DNA of 64,000 nt from Watersipora subatra (lineage: Eukaryota > Bryozoa > Gymnolaemata > Cheilostomatida > Watersiporidae), in contig NC_088716.1 in assembly GCF_963576615.1 (NCBI RefSeq), positions 56,367,415 through 56,431,414 on the forward strand, written 5' to 3'. The position numbers and the translations under genes are program-made. Below the pieces are notes generated by a model. That model was given only the letters and a program-made list of their open reading frames with translations. It was not told where the DNA came from and made no database searches. Below are positions 45,017 through 58,100 of the stretch, in pieces. Every line of letters begins with the position of its first letter. The stretch's first letter is position 1.

Positions 45017-45754
45017 ATGGCAGCTGGGTTATCAATTCCTAGTTTTGAGGAGGGAACAGAGATAGAGTCCTATTTAGAGAGACTGGATTGTTATTTTACT
45101 GTAGCAGCTACTGATGATGCAAATAAAGTGCCTATACTTTTAATGGGACTCAGTGCTACCCAGTATCTGACTCTAAAGGATCTAGTTTCACCTACAGTAC
45201 CTCGAGAACTTGCATATGAGGATGTACAGCAACAATTAATCACTCACTTTGGTACTCCAAGAAATGAGCGCCTTGAAAGAACTCAATTTCGTAGTATCTC
45301 TAGAGCTGACAATGAAACCATCAGTGACTTTCAAATTCGTGTCAGGAAAGGAGCTAAATATTGCAACTTTGCAGGTAGATTGGAAGAAAATTTGCTAGAA
45401 CAGTTTATATCAGGAGTAAATCATAAGGTTCTCACAAGCAAGCTTGTTGAGGATGCTACTGTTACAACCTTAGCTGGTGCTATGAGAGTTGCCGGAACAG
45501 TACAACTGCTTGAAAACAGAGAGAATGCTTTGCTTAGGCCCGGTACCACCACAACTGATGTGGTTGCTCCAGTTACCCAATCACAACCGAAGAGAAGCTC
45601 CAATCGTAAATCGAAGGGTACGGCTGTTAGTAGTACCAAAGTAGTCTGCTTCCGGTGCTCTAAGGAAGGGCATAAAGCTAATGATCAAAACTGCCCTGCT
45701 CTCAAGAAAACCTGCCGTGACTGTAATAAGGGGGGGACATTATTCTGGTGCTAG
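45017..45754 (+). CDS. gag: Gag polyprotein of the young Gypsy element
   Basis: Begins MAAGLSIPSFEEGTEIESYL just after the primer-binding site. A capsid-like region (LERLDCYFTVAAT, then ERTQFRSISR) is followed by a basic stretch and a CCHC zinc knuckle, CFRCSKEGHKANDQNC. A second knuckle starts CRDCNKGG but is split by a frame change at a run of seven G (45730-45736); downstream sequence in the next frame supplies the rest. The frame then stops at 45754. Capsid and nucleocapsid functions are family knowledge. Confidence 0.8.
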   Translation: MAAGLSIPSFEEGTEIESYLERLDCYFTVAATDDANKVPILLMGLSATQYLTLKDLVSPTVPRELAYEDVQQQLITHFGTPRNERLERTQFRSISRADNETISDFQIRVRKGAKYCNFAGRLEENLLEQFISGVNHKVLTSKLVEDATVTTLAGAMRVAGTVQLLENRENALLRPGTTTTDVVAPVTQSQPKRSSNRKSKGTAVSSTKVVCFRCSKEGHKANDQNCPALKKTCRDCNKGGTLFWC

Positions 45755-48700
45755 ATACTGCTGTAAATCGAAGAAGTCTAGTGCAAATGCTATCAGTGAG
45801 AAGCCTGCGGTTTCTGATAGCACGCCTCAGTCGACTTCATCTCTGGACAGTTTTAACCATGAGTTCGCAGTAAGCAATGAGCATGAGTTTAAAGCTCCTA
45901 AGTGTAGTGCTCTACTCAACGGTAGGAAAATAACGTTTCTTATAGACTCTGGAGCAGTAGATAACATTATAGATAAACACACTTACAATACCATGAGTGG
46001 CGATGTAGACCTACAGCCCCCTAGTAAACGGCTGTTCGCGTTTTGTCAATCGACACCTTTAGATCTGTTAGGTCAATTTAGCGCTAGGATTACTGTAAAG
46101 TCTTTTTCTACTGATGCTACATTTTTTGTATTCAACGGTAATGCCTGTAATCTAATTAGTGCTCATACTGCTAGTAAGCTCAGTGTTATCAATGTGAATC
46201 ATAACGTCTGTAGTTTGACTGAACATGGTCGTGGTAATTTAGAGACTTTTGTAAAGGCCAAGTACCCCGAGTGTTTCAATGGTGTTGGTAAGCTTAGAAA
46301 GGTGCAAGTTAAGTTGCACATTGACCCCCATTGTGATCCTGTGGCCCAACCTGTCAGGCGTTTGCCGTTCAGCTATCGTAGTAAGGTGGAGGATGTGTTG
46401 ACAAAGTTGTTAGAGGAAGACATCATCGAGTCAGTGCAAGGTGTTGCCTCCACATGGGTTAGCCCTTAGTTGTAGTTCCTAAGGCTGATGATGACATTAG
46501 ACTCTGTGTGGACATGCGGAGGGCTAATACGGCGATTATTCGGGAAAGATACCCTGTCCCAACAATACAAGAGATGTTGGTAGAGTTGAATGGGGCTAAA
46601 GTGTTGTCGAAGTTGGATCTAAAACAGGGTTTTTCCAGTGCGAACTTGAGCCTGGTTCTCGAGATATTACTACATTTGTTAGCCATGTTGGGCTGTTCCG
46701 TATAAAAAGACTGGGTATGGGGGTATCAGCCGCCCCCGAAGTGTTTCATTATACGATACAAAAGATTCTCAATGGTTTACATGGTGTTTTGAACATGGCA
46801 GATGATATTGTTGTGTACGGTAAAGACGCTGATGAACATAGAGAACGTTTACTGCAAGTCATGACGCGCCTGTCTGAGTGCGATCTCACTCTGAATGATG
46901 CCAAATGCAGTTTCGGTTTGTCATCAATCAAGTTTCTTGGTCATGTTCTTTCTCACTCTGGTGTGTCTCCTGATCCTGCGAAAGTTGAGTCAATCGTGTC
47001 AGCTAGAGAGCCTGAGACAGTGGCTGAGCTGAAAGGATTTCTAGGATTAGTACAATTTGTTGGGAGATATGTTCGTGACTTGGCCACGGTTTCAGCTCCA
47101 TTGTGGGGTCTGACCAAACAATCTGTCTCGTTTAAGTGGTCTAAGGTGCACCAAGATTCGTTTGATAAGGTCAAAAGCCTAATGGGAAATACTGATACAC
47201 TAGCATACTATGATAAGGATGCCCCTACTACTGTGGTTGCGGATGCTAGTCCTGTGGGTTTGGGTTGTGTTCTGTATCAGAGTCAAAGTCAAGGTGGTGT
47301 TGCTCGAGTTGTCGCATATGGTCATAGACGTCTATCGGATGTTGAATCCTGATACTCCCAAATAGAGAGGGAAGCTCTTGGTTTGATGTTTGCCTGTAAG
47401 CATTTTAAGATGTACCTGTTAGGCACCAAGTTCAGGCTAATAACGGATAATAAGCCGTTAGTAAGCATCTTTGGAAAGCCTACGTTGAAACCTACTCCGA
47501 GGTTAGAGCGGATAAGTTTGCGACTTCAGAGTTTTGATTTTACTTTGGAATATAAGCCAGGTTGTCACAATATTGCTGATTCCCTTTCTTGTCTCAGTGT
47601 ATCGAAAAGTAATGCTTCAGGGCCTCTGAGTGATGATTCGTTTATCTGTTCCGTTGCTCAGATGGCTGTCCCATGCACCATGAATTGGCCAGACATACAG
47701 GAAGCTGCCAAGTCCTGTGATGAAACGAAAGCGATAGATTTAGCTATCAAATCAGGTGATTGGAGGTTGTGTTCGGCTATTGTCAAGTCCGTAAAAACAG
47801 AATTGAGTAGTTGTGAGGGTGTTGTACTTAGAGGTGATCGGATCTTTGTCCCAAGTAGTCTTCGACAGCAGGTTCTCAGCTTAGCCCATGAGGAACACCA
47901 GGGGATAGTTGAGACTAAGCAGAAGCTTCGGCTTAAAGTCTGGTGGCCTGGAATCGATAAAGATGCGGAGATTTTGTGTCGTCAGCGTATGCCCTGCCAA
48001 CTTGTGAGCACCAACGGTCCCCCTGTCCCAATCACTCCCACTAAAATGCCCGATGGTCCCTGGAAGTTTTGCAGCATAGATATTCTTGGCCCGCTTCCAG
48101 ATGGTCGTTCTGTCGTTGTGTTGATTGACTATTTTAGTCGGTTGTTTGAAACTTCGTTTCTGAAGAGTACTGAAGCTGACACCATTGTTTCGTTTCTGGA
48201 AAGCATCTTCGCTTTATACGGGTACCCTGAATTGTTGAGGTCTGATAACAGTCCCCAGTTTGTGTCCCATGAATTCCAGTCATATCTCAGTCAGTGTGGT
48301 ATTCAATGGATTTCTACAACCCCCCTTTGGCCCCAAGCGAATGGCGAGGTCGAGCGAGCAAATCGAACTATTCTGAAAGTTCTCAAAATTGCTAAGGCTG
48401 AAGGAAAAGACTTGACGAAAGCCCTAGTAAAGTTTTCAATGGCATATAAAGCCACACCACACACCGCTACTGGTATGACTCCATTTGCGTTGATGTTTGG
48501 TCGTGAAATGAGTACAAAACTACCCATGTTAACTGGTGATCCACCCAGCACTGTCGATGAAGCCAGAGATCGGGATGCGCAGTACAAAGTAAAGATGAAA
48601 GAATATGCAGATAGAAATTCTAAAGAACAGTCAATTGGCCAAGGTGATACCATAGTGATGAGACGTGAGGTCAAAGGTAAACTTGATACTAATTATAGCC

Positions 48701-48909
48701 CAGAACCGTATCAAGTAATCGATGCCCAAGGGTCTGACATGGTTTGTTCTAGTCCTAATGGCCGTGCCATCAGGCGGCATCAAGCTAAGAAGACTGATTC
48801 GAATACTCCCCAAACTCCCATCGAGTTAGTCCCTGAAGCTACCACCCCTCGAGTTAGCTCGCGAGAGCGGAAACTCCCATCGAAGTTCAAAGAGTTTGTG
48901 ATGTCTTAA
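45740..48909 (+). pseudogene. pol: Pol of the young Gypsy element (protease, RT, RNase H, integrase), interrupted
   Basis: Segments in order: protease with LIDSGAVDNII (about 45940); RT start LLEEDIIESVQGVASTWVSP to 46468; RT middle VLSKLDLKQGF to 46630; RT core GVSAAPEVFHYTIQ and the catalytic NMADDIVVYG; RNase H with VVADASPVGLGCVLY; then integrase with HEEHQG, D in FCSIDILGPL, D in RSDNSPQF and E in ANGEVERANR. Breaks are one base short in CCC at 46463-46465, one base short in T5 at 46630-46634, and an in-frame TGA at 47350-47352 inside RNase H. The integrase zinc finger reads CRQRMPC, so one expected Cys is Arg. The last segment ends with TAA at 48907-48909. Confidence 0.85.
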
Positions 48910-49080
48910 TGAGTCGCTTTGAGTTCCGGTGCTTGGCCTGTAGTTTAGGTCTTAACAATTCAAATATATTATATTATACTCATATACCGAAGATTACTCG
49001 TGGTTTGGAATTTTGTATTGTTCGATACATTTATTAGTTTACGTTTTTATTACGAACTTTTTATAATAGTCCCGGAGGGA

Positions 49081-49270
49081 TGTTGTGTTTGCTTTGAGAT
49101 TAACTGCTTTTAATTACTTTGAGATTATGTGTCCTGTTACGCATGCGCAGTAAGTTACATGCTGGAGATAAAATAATAAAAGTTGCTTTGCTTAATAACT
49201 TTCTTGATTACTTTTAATCTAAGCCATCCAGGCTTATTAGTGACTATTAACATTCTATACACATATAATA
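49081..49270 (+). repeat. 3' LTR of the young Gypsy element
   Basis: 190 bp, one substitution from the 5' LTR. It is followed by the target duplication CAGCC. Near-identity implies a recent insertion. Confidence 0.93.
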
Positions 49271-49275
49271 CAGCC

Positions 49276-50590
49276 TTGGCTATTAAAACAGGATAAAAAG
49301 TTTTAAGTCCTCCAAAGAGTGAGTACGATGTGTTTAGAAAATCTGTTCTTACCTGGCATAACAACAAGGTGTTGATATTAACTGATGACAGAAAATAAAG
49401 ATATATATTTCATTGTAAATAAAGGAATAGTGCGAGTGAAGCGGATGCTTTTTTCGTGGTTGAGTGAACGTTAAAAAAGTACAAAATTAAAATTGGGTTA
49501 ATTACTTTGCTTTACATATATTTTAGAGATTTTGCCAGCTGGTGGAAATTGCTATAAGTATACAAATGCCAAATCTTGACATCAGGTGATGGAAGTTGTT
49601 TCCGTCTCAATCTAGTGTCCGTATTATCTATTGAACAGTAAGGCATACCGTATACAAATTCACCGTTTTAACTGGTGAATTTTAACTGGTGAACCACTAC
49701 TAGACATCTACGCGTAAAACGTGGTATAGCAGCATCCATTTAACAAAAGCCTGAGCCAAACTTTACGGAATAAGTAAATTTCAGCCAATAAAAACATTTT
49801 CAATTATTATATATACTCAGTTTTCGGCTATTATTTTACATAATAAATAAAATCAATGAGTTAATGAATATGCTCACGCACTTATAGAAAGAAAGTATAT
49901 TTTGGACCTTTTATCAACAATTTTATTGAGAAGACAGTTTGTAATTCGCAAGACAAAAATAATACGTAGTCGAGTCGCTAATATTGCGGGGGCGCTCGGA
50001 TGACTTGAAAAGTATACATCAATTATCGGCGTTTACCTGGCTACTTCGTTCAGTCTTACAGTCATTACTTCGCAATCGCGATAACCGACTTATTTGAGCC
50101 AGGCTAATGCATATTTACGCCAGGCTAATGGCATATGGCAGACAACTACATTACCTCTTACTGTTTATAAGCTGATTTTTAACTACGCTAAAAATAGGAT
50201 AAATAAAACAGTTTTGCCCTAATCATTGAAAGCCGACACAACTGTCACACGAGAAAAATAAATTATAATTGGATAAAATAATATGATATAGAAATTATGT
50301 CAAGAATTATTCGAATTACAAATTTTAGTTTTAAAATTTAATAAAATGAAACTTGTAAAAATGTGATCGTGTCTTTGCGTGGTTCAGTCAATTCAAATCA
50401 ATTAATCGCATTCGCCTCATAATGGGGCATTCGAGCGATATCTTAATTAGGTAACATGAGTAGATTACTCTTAGTTTGGGTTTCCTCCTTACTTTTTTTA
50501 TGTTTATTTTTTTATTGTGGTTTTTAAGTTTGGTTGGGGCAATGTTGTTATTAAAGTAGAGGGTGGGGATTAGGCGGGGACAAGAACTTT
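49276..50590. other. Intergenic AT-rich sequence
   Basis: No gene or repeat recognised over about 1.3 kb. Confidence 0.35.
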
Positions 50591-50639
50591 TAATAAATAT
50601 TGAAGGTTCTTAGTAGGGTTGTGCAAAAAAAAGAAAAAG

Positions 50640-51144
50640 AAAAAAAGGGGGCTAGCTGTTAAGGGTTTGCACAAAAAAAGGAGTGTTTTTTTCACATTGG
50701 TGTTGATTGCACCTTAAGTGCTTTTGTGGCGTGTATTGTATAAGTGGGCATTTGAGAAAAAATGGGTTGGTATTGCAATTTCTTCCCTTATTATTTTGTT
50801 TTTTAGATTTTGGTCGGCCGTCCTCCGATGCTCTGCAAGAGTGGCCCGTGACCACTCAGACACGAGGCCAGAAATCCTCTCATTGTTTTAAGTTTAAACA
50901 CCCACCTAAAAGCTTTTCTGTTCACAGACTCGAGGGAGTCTATGTGCTTGGATAAATATGGAGACCAGACAGTGGATGAATACTCAAGAACTTCGATATA
51001 ATTTTGTGTAAGATAGCACTCTTGACTGAATTTCTCAAGTAACAAATAAACTTTTTGAACTGGCAAACTGGCTCCTCCTGCCAGGCAAAGAAAATGTTCT
51101 CTATGATAATCAACTATAAAATTCAATCCTGCAAATTTGTGCAT
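50640..51144 (-). pseudogene. 3' fragment of a second non-LTR retrotransposon
   Basis: The minus-strand frame 51144-50803 reads FIVDYHREHFLC, then VLEYSSTVWSPYLSKHIDSL and ESVNRKAFRWVFKL. This is the C-terminal reverse transcriptase block ((E/I)LEYSS.VWSP.L..xIxxLExVQR) of Jockey/CR1-type elements. The rest of the element is missing. A purine-rich A/G tract near 50625-50660 may mark its 3' end. Confidence 0.7.
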
Positions 51145-51539
51145 GATCTGTTAGATGAGTGTAATTTTGACACAAATTATCTTTTCTGAATATTTGTATA
51201 CATGTACTTAATTCTCAGTTCAGTAGTTGTCTTGCCTTGCTTAGGCACCAATGTTTGCTCCTCCGTAGAATGAGTGTTAACCACTTTTTTATTGCCAGTA
51301 TATAGCCTCTCTCGGGCATCATTTGCAAATTTTTGGTGCATTCTCTAATATCGTAGTCGTTGTCGTATCAACAATAGATTGGTCTATCTCAAGTTTCGAT
51401 ATAATATATTGTAACAGTGGAGCAGTGTGATCAGGGTCGTAGCGATAGATGTCTATTCCACCACAGTCGTACGACCGAGATACTGAGGGAGGCCCGTCCA
51501 ACGGTAAAAACTTGGACTACTAAAACGACCAAAGTATCG
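51145..51539. other. Sequence before the old Gypsy LTR
   Basis: No coding sequence. Part of it (from about 51410) may belong to the 5' LTR of the old Gypsy element, whose true start cannot be fixed because the 3' LTR lacks that part. Confidence 0.3.
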
Positions 51540-51802
51540 AACCAAGAAGGAACCATGTAATGAACAAAGTAAAAGGGGTGAAGCCTAAACGTAAATAAAA
51601 GTATAAGAGGAAGGATCGATCGTTGAGGCAGAGTCATACTGCGCACACACTCTCAGCATGAATGTTCTTGGCTGTTTGTCATGCATGTATCATTATACAG
51701 TGTATATTTATTTAGCAAATATATATCTCATTGGCACTTGAAACTAGTGTTGTTGTTTGACTGCTTTGTGGCAAATAAAGAGAACCGGCAGTTCCCTTTA
51801 CA
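51540..51802 (+). repeat. 5' LTR remnant of the old Gypsy element
   Basis: Matches 60613-60810 in AAGGGG..GAAGCC, TGAGGCAGAGT, CATTGGCACTT and AACCGGCAGTT, and ends TTTACA. A TGGCAAATAAAGAGAACC segment holds AATAAA. It may start earlier than 51540. Confidence 0.65.
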
Positions 51803-51803
51803 C

Positions 51804-51820
51804 TGGTGGCAGCAGTAGGA
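51804..51820 (+). promoter_or_regulatory. Primer-binding site of the old Gypsy element
   Basis: TGGTGGCAGCAGTAGGA begins two bases after the LTR and starts with TGG, the complement of the tRNA CCA end. The tRNA was not identified. Confidence 0.5.
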
Positions 51821-52171
51821 TTTGAGTTCTACAAGACCGAGTCAAAAAGCAGGAGCATCCCTGACAGCATCACCTGGAGACAACATCACCGTCCTGGCGG
51901 TTGGTGAGCACTGCTTGAGTGAGTAGTGGCAAAAAATTCTCTAAACTCAGTTGGCCGTGTTGCGTGAGCAACGCCACCCCGAAGTTTGGCAAGCTTTTTT
52001 AGGTTTTGGAAAAGTTCCCTGAACTCAGTACAGTGTGGCAAGAGCAACGACACCCCAGAGTTTGGCGAGCTTTTTCTAGTAAGAAGAAAGAATTTCTGGA
52101 GCTTGGTAAGCCGTACTGTATGAGCAGTGCCGCCCAGAGCTCGGCAAACTTTTCAGATTAAAAAACTAATC

Positions 52172-52967
52172 ATGGCCAACACTCAAAGAATGCGGACCGA
52201 GGGAAGACCAGCTGGCGGAGGTCCTTGAACGGCTGGCGATGGCCCCTGGGCTCAGGCTGGTCTATTAGTTTAAGGCGCCTCAGTACTTGAGGATGGGTGA
52301 TGTGTGGCACTTCATCAGCCAATTCCAGGAGGTAACCGGAGCAAATGCCTGTGCCGAAGAGGCCAGCCTTCTGCACCTCTGGAAGGCTTAGAAGGAAGAG
52401 GCCAAAGACTGCGGACAGGTCGACTGTGTAAAAACTGTTTTCGACGCGCTTCGCACCTGGTTTGGCCTCTTGCCTAGACAGGCTCGCAACAAGCTAAGCA
52501 CCCTGAAGTAAACAGGCTGGTCATGGTAGCATACGGCGACCTGCCAGGCTCCTGCAGAACTAACATGGCCAAAAGCAGTTTGGTAGCTCGATCAACCATG
52601 CCAGCTTACAGTGACAGTTCCTGACGATGCCCGCAGCCATTCTCATGAAGGCTGTGCACGCCGACTCGGAGTTTCTGCAGATTAATCCAAAGAACAGAGG
52701 TTTGACCGACATCTGAGTCGTAAAACATGCCCCCGGTGGAGCAGGCAGCTGTGGTGCAAGACCAGACAGTCGGTCAGTTGGCCTCGCTCGTGCAGCAACT
52801 GGCACAAGTGCAGCAACTGCAGCAACTGCAGCAGGAAAAGAACCAGACCTCGAAGAAAAAGGAACCGAAGTCTCTACAGTGCTGGGGCTGTAGTGCTCTC
52901 AAACACGTGCGCCAGTACTGTCTGAAGAAGCCAGTACACCGGAGAAACGGCAACAGGCCGCAACATT
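52172..52967 (+). pseudogene. Decayed gag of the old Gypsy element
   Basis: Frames with several stops contain capsid-like HFISQFQEVTGA and TVFDALRTWFGLLPRQAR. A Gln-rich stretch (LAQVQQLQQLQQEK) precedes one zinc knuckle, CWGCSALKHVRQYC (C-x2-C-x4-H-x4-C). There is no intact frame. Confidence 0.6.
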
Positions 52968-54114
52968 AGTACCGACTATTGGTTGCACTAAAGCCTCGAA
53001 CCTGTATTTTCTCAACAAAACAAAACCAGTCGACGCTGTGTCATAGGCCTGTTGTAACGATTGGCTCAACCAGATCAAAACTGAAGAAATCTGGCCAGGG
53101 GGCTCCAGCCCGAAAGCACCGGTGCCAAGACAGCAAGCCAACAAAGAGGAGGTTCCCCTGCCAGGCTGGCAATGGAAGAGACTTCCAACGTGGCTGTTCA
53201 AAATTATTACTAGGATCTGGAGCCCCCGATCCCATGAGGATGGGCTTGACATGCGCTTGACAGGCTTGACTTGAGCTCAACACGCTCAAGCCGAACTGCA
53301 TCAGGCTGCCCGACTGGGAGCATACTAGATGATCAGTGGGAAAGTAACTGCCCAGTTTAGCGTCAGACGACCAACCTGTATCCTGTCGTCTACCCCACTG
53401 ATGCAACACTTCAAAAGCACTTCAAAGTGGCTGCAGGAGTGTGGCCACCCGAGTCATGCTTCAGGGGCAATAGAAAGATGACAGTCCAGTACGCCATCAG
53501 AAGCCTACTTTAAAGGCAGTAAAACCAACCCACGGTATGCAGATCGGGTGGTCTGCGTAGGCATCCCAGATTGCTGCCTTGGCGGCCTCAGGTGTGCCTG
53601 AAGAGGATAGGCTTGCTTAACTTAGCAGCAGTGGCATTGAGTTCATTTGGGCACAAGTGTTGAGCTGGCCCCACTCTACTTGTTACTTGCGACTTGAAGG
53701 TGCCATTAAAAACCGACATAGCCACTTCATGCAGAGTGACGACCTGGAACTACTGCTCATTGGGAGTGATTGAGGGTTGTTTAGATGGGCCGCCGCTGGC
53801 AATGAGCTTGAACCGGCCTAGGCCGAAGGGAAGCGTTGTGGCACGGTGTCTCAACCTAACGGACCTGTCCCTTCACCTTTGAGCCGGTAGTACAGTGGCT
53901 ATGTTAAAGAGAATAAAGGATCACTAGGTGGGTGAAAAATCATTGAAGCGAAGCTCACCCTCTTTCCCACTCCCCTTCCCCGGGTGCAAACCTGTCAAAG
54001 GAAGAGGTGCCAGCTCACCTGTTGGATCTCTATGTGGTGTCCCCTCTAAACATAGAGGGGCCTCGAACCTCTAACTGAATGAAGTCAAGACTGGCAAAGC
54101 GACTGACATGACTA
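52968..54114 (+). other. Middle of the old Gypsy element
   Basis: Expected protease/linker region. I could not recognise a DSG or DTG active site in any frame, in keeping with heavy decay. Confidence 0.4.
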
Positions 54115-55190
54115 TTGACACGCTACCAGGACACATTCAGCACCAGAGATGGGAATATGGGCTGGACTTTCGAGGTCGAGCATTCTATTCTACCAAAGGA
54201 AAGAACCCATCCTATCTGCCAACAACTGGACCGGTTGGGCCCAGGGAAGGAAGCGGATGCTGAGCGTCAAGTTCAGGAGCTCTTGGAAAGAGGGCTCATC
54301 AAACCGGCTAGTGGCGCATGGAGCTCCTTGGTCCTGGTTCCTGAAGGTCATGGTCCAAAAGAAGGACGGAAAGTGGTGGTTCTGCGTCGATAACTGGCGA
54401 TTGAATTCAATCACTGAGCAGGACGCCTACCTCCTTCCCCGAATCGATGACAGCGTTGATGTGTTGTCTGGCAGCCAGTACTTTAGTACTCTGGACCTGG
54501 TTAGCAGTTACTGGCAGGTACCGCTGGATGCAGACTCGCAAGAAAAGTTAGTCTTTGCTACTCACTCCGGCCTTCGGAATTGAAAAGCCTTGCCTTTTGG
54601 ACCCACCTCAGCACCAGCCATTTTCCAAAAATTGATGGAGCGGGTGGTACATAGGCTACACTGGAAAACAATGCAACTTTACCTTAATGATATCATAGTC
54701 ATCACCCTCGACTTTGACATTCACTTGCAGCGGCTAGAGGTGTTTCAATGACTAAACGGAGCCGGCCTGAAGCTAAAGCCCTCCAAGTGTGAGCTCCTCC
54801 GATCACAGGTTCAGTACCTACGACACATAGTGAGCCTGGAAGAGTATCTATCCACCCAGAGAAAACTCAGACAGTCTGTCAATGGCCGACAACCAGGAGG
54901 TCCAAGAGCTACAGGGCTTTTTGGGAATGCTAGGGGACTACAAACGGTACATACCCGATTTTTTCACTATAACCCGGCCTCTGAACTGATTTACGAGCAA
55001 GAGAGAGGAGTGGGTGTGAGGGCCAGAACGAGCAGGCGTCCTTTAGCCAGCTAAAGGAGCACCTCGCCTCAGATCCGGTATTGGAATACTCAGATCTTAG
55101 CCTCCTGTACATCCTGGACACGGATGCCAGTGGTTGCGGGGTGGGAGCGGTGCTATCCCAGGTGCAGGGAGGAGCTGAATGCGTGATAGC
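54115..55190 (+). pseudogene. Decayed reverse transcriptase/RNase H of the old Gypsy element
   Basis: Recognisable blocks in shifting frames are ELLERGLIKPASGAWSS, FCVDNWRLNSITEQDAY, YFSTLDLVSSYWQVPL, ALPFGPTSAPAIFQKLMERV, and a catalytic box that reads YLNDIIV, so one catalytic Asp is Asn. RNase H (YILDTDASGCGVGAVLSQVQ) is interrupted at 55190 by the P element. Stops and shifts are frequent. Confidence 0.75.
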
Positions 55191-58100
55191 CATAGATATA
55201 TATACCTAGATTGGCTAATAGGGAAAAAGCCTGTCAGACGTAAATAGCACGACGTAACGTCATTGTATTGTACCTCATGCTTGACTGCACTCTCATTAAC
55301 AATGGAGCTGATGAGTGTCAGATGACAAAATTACATTTATTTTCCCATTAAACCTTTCTTGTATACATAGTCCAGTAAACTAAAGCAATTATGTGATAAT
55401 ATCTGATAACCACCTTAGATTAAAACTATAAAAGCTATGAATTGTTGTACACAAATCATGAGCCATCAGGGCTTTATTTGCCACCCTCTCCTATCCCCAT
55501 TATCTTTTTTCCCCTTCTCCAAAGAAGAAGTCAGAAGGGGAAAAGAGAGAAGGGGGAAAGGAGAGGGGGGGAGAGGCAAATAGCCCATCCACTCAAAGAG
55601 CTGGACCCTGGCTAGGTAAATAGACTAATATCATGCTGAACTAAACATGACTAAATATGATGAGCCTGTGAAGTTTTGATCTGATCAGAGAAGTGGAATC
55701 AGTGGCTTTCTCAGCTTCATAATGCGCCCTAATCGAAATATATCTTTTTGCTATCTCACGAGCTAGGCTACTAGCATGAAAACTACACTTAAACAATAGC
55801 ATGATGTTGAATCTCAGCAACCTCTCCATGGTGGCAATTAGTGCTAGCCTGGGAAAGTTTGTCACCAATCCAGCACTGCTAAGCAACACTCTCATTGCTT
55901 TCTCACTGTGGTAGCCAACTTCAATCACCACAGGGGAAGACAAAGTCAAGCCACCACGATTTTTAACTGTGATTAAGGAATTCGTTGCTTGGTTGACATC
56001 ATAGCTGGTAACGTCCACGATGCTCGTGATACAATCATTACACTTCAGCTTGAGTGACCAAGATACATAGCCAGCTGTAAAATAATCATTCTGTCTATTT
56101 TTTGACTTAAGACATCTTGCATACTGTATCTCAATATCACAAACCTAATTGATTTTAATGAAGCCAGCAGTTGTCTGGTGAAAGTCTATGCTTTTCATAG
56201 CAATTTATCTGGCAGTGCCAAGACAATCTAGCAAAATATCTGCCTATTTTTTAGCTTTTTCCTAGTTTCCACTTACCTATGTATTCAGTGATGTCCACAA
56301 TAGGTTTGCTCAAGTCGAAGTCTTCCAGGCAACCATCCATCCACTGACCCATATTGATCTCCTTGACCTTCTCTATTGCCTTGTTGGATAGTATGAGCCC
56401 AGCTTTACCCTCCACCATTTCTAGATCTAGGGCGTTTGCACTACTTGATGGAGCCACTTCTTGTTTCACGATCAGACGCTTCATTGCAGCCGTTAATTGT
56501 CTCACATCTGGGTTGTTATTAAACCCTCCACAACTTCTGATTTTTGAGAATAGAGTCTCTATGTGGTCTTGAGATAACTTGTAGCCTAGAATGTAATCTA
56601 CTTTTGGGTAGAGCTTGAAGATATCATTTGCCAGATGAATAAGGGAGTTGGAACAGGTTATGAAACCTACAATGAAGGTTTTCCTCCTCGAATTTATCAC
56701 TGGAGTCTGTTTGTCTGCCATCTTGAGAGAGGTGAGATACATAGAGATCTCAGACAGGGTATATTGGCTGATAGTTACATTATCTCGTGTGATTCTCGCT
56801 TTAAAGACACTGTCATAGCGTGAGTGTGAGTTTAATATATCAAACATCTTGTCAACCTAAAATGATACCACACAAAAGATTGCTTTTTCTAGTATAGTGA
56901 GCCATCTCATCTTTACTCACTGCAGTGCGGGTTTAGTCCATGTTTATGTGCTATAAAAACAGTCATATAGGTAGCATGTTCATGAGATTGTCTTCCCCTA
57001 CAATTTGGTACTAACATTTCTTATGAATTCTATTGTAGCTCCTGCATCCTTGAATCGGTCATCAATGCCTTTCAGGTAGTCCAACGCATCAGCCACAGAT
57101 ATTGACATAAGCTCAGCAGCCAATCTCACCTTCATCTTCATGTCTTTCCATTCCAAATGTTTCTTTGACAACTTGAATCATAAATAACTTGAGATTATAC
57201 TTTGAAAATAGTGGATTGTGTAATTACAATGTGTTAATGTTGTGCAGCTACAACATTAACGACCAAAACACAGAAGCATCATCCATACATAATCTGACCA
57301 ACAAAAGAACATGGTTTATGTCATCTGTTAAGTTTTAAGAGCTATGGTTTGAGTTAAAGGTTGTTATGTTAAATTGAGGTTGGAGTATGCTATTTTGCCC
57401 TCTGGTTCTAAGGCTAACTCATCTATAACCTCACCTTGTTTCCAAGCTTGAGGCCAATATCATCTTGAAGCTTCACCATGTCCTCAATATACTGATATGA
57501 AATCTTTCTTTGGTCTGAATAAAATACTCTGTAGGTCCCAAACGCGTTTCGACACAGCTTCAGCATATGGGCAGCATCAAGTGACACATAAACCTGACAG
57601 GTATGAAATAAACTCAGTTACAAACATAAATACATGGTTGCAAACAAAATATTTCCCATTTATTCAAATCCAAATGAGTAACCAGCAGAATTAAAGTAGT
57701 CTTGTGAGAGAAAGTGTATGGGGGAGAAAGGGATAATTATTCGAGGAATTGTTTGTGCACAAAGGAGTACTAACTTACATTATGGTCGTCAAATGGATGC
57801 TTGAAGTATGGCTTATCTGGTAGTTTAGCGCCGAGCTTGTTCAACATGGATACGTTACTCGGGGCTCTATCACAAGTAATATTGACAATCTTGATACTTC
57901 TTTTAGCACACATCTGTAAGCACTGCTCTATAAGACTGGCCTGAAGCTGGGCATCAATCTTGTCAATGAAGAAGAATGCTACAGGATGACGTACACTGCC
58001 AATGAGTGGAACTAATAAGAAGACAAGTGCTTCCTTCGCTGGTACCAGATTCTTGTCTGCAGGTCCAATCGTACCCCCAAAATCACAATACCCCTTTATC

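Larger units (their letters stand above)
44812..49270 (+). mobile_element. Young Ty3/Gypsy LTR retrotransposon (Mag-like)
   Basis: 4,459 bp, bounded by two 190-bp LTRs and an exact 5-bp target duplication CAGCC (44807-44811 and 49271-49275). The primer-binding site follows the left LTR and a GGAGGGA polypurine stretch precedes the right LTR. Gag, protease, reverse transcriptase, RNase H and integrase lie in that order, which is Ty3/Gypsy order. One base differs between the LTRs. Pol is broken by three single-base homopolymer indels and one in-frame stop. There is no envelope gene. Confidence 0.93.

Noticed and set aside
45681..46469. Programmed gag-pol frameshift in the young Gypsy
   Set aside because: The frame change falls in the middle of a zinc knuckle at a G run, where a programmed site would leave Gag without its second knuckle. 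Other homopolymer breaks in the same element make an indel or sequencing error more likely.
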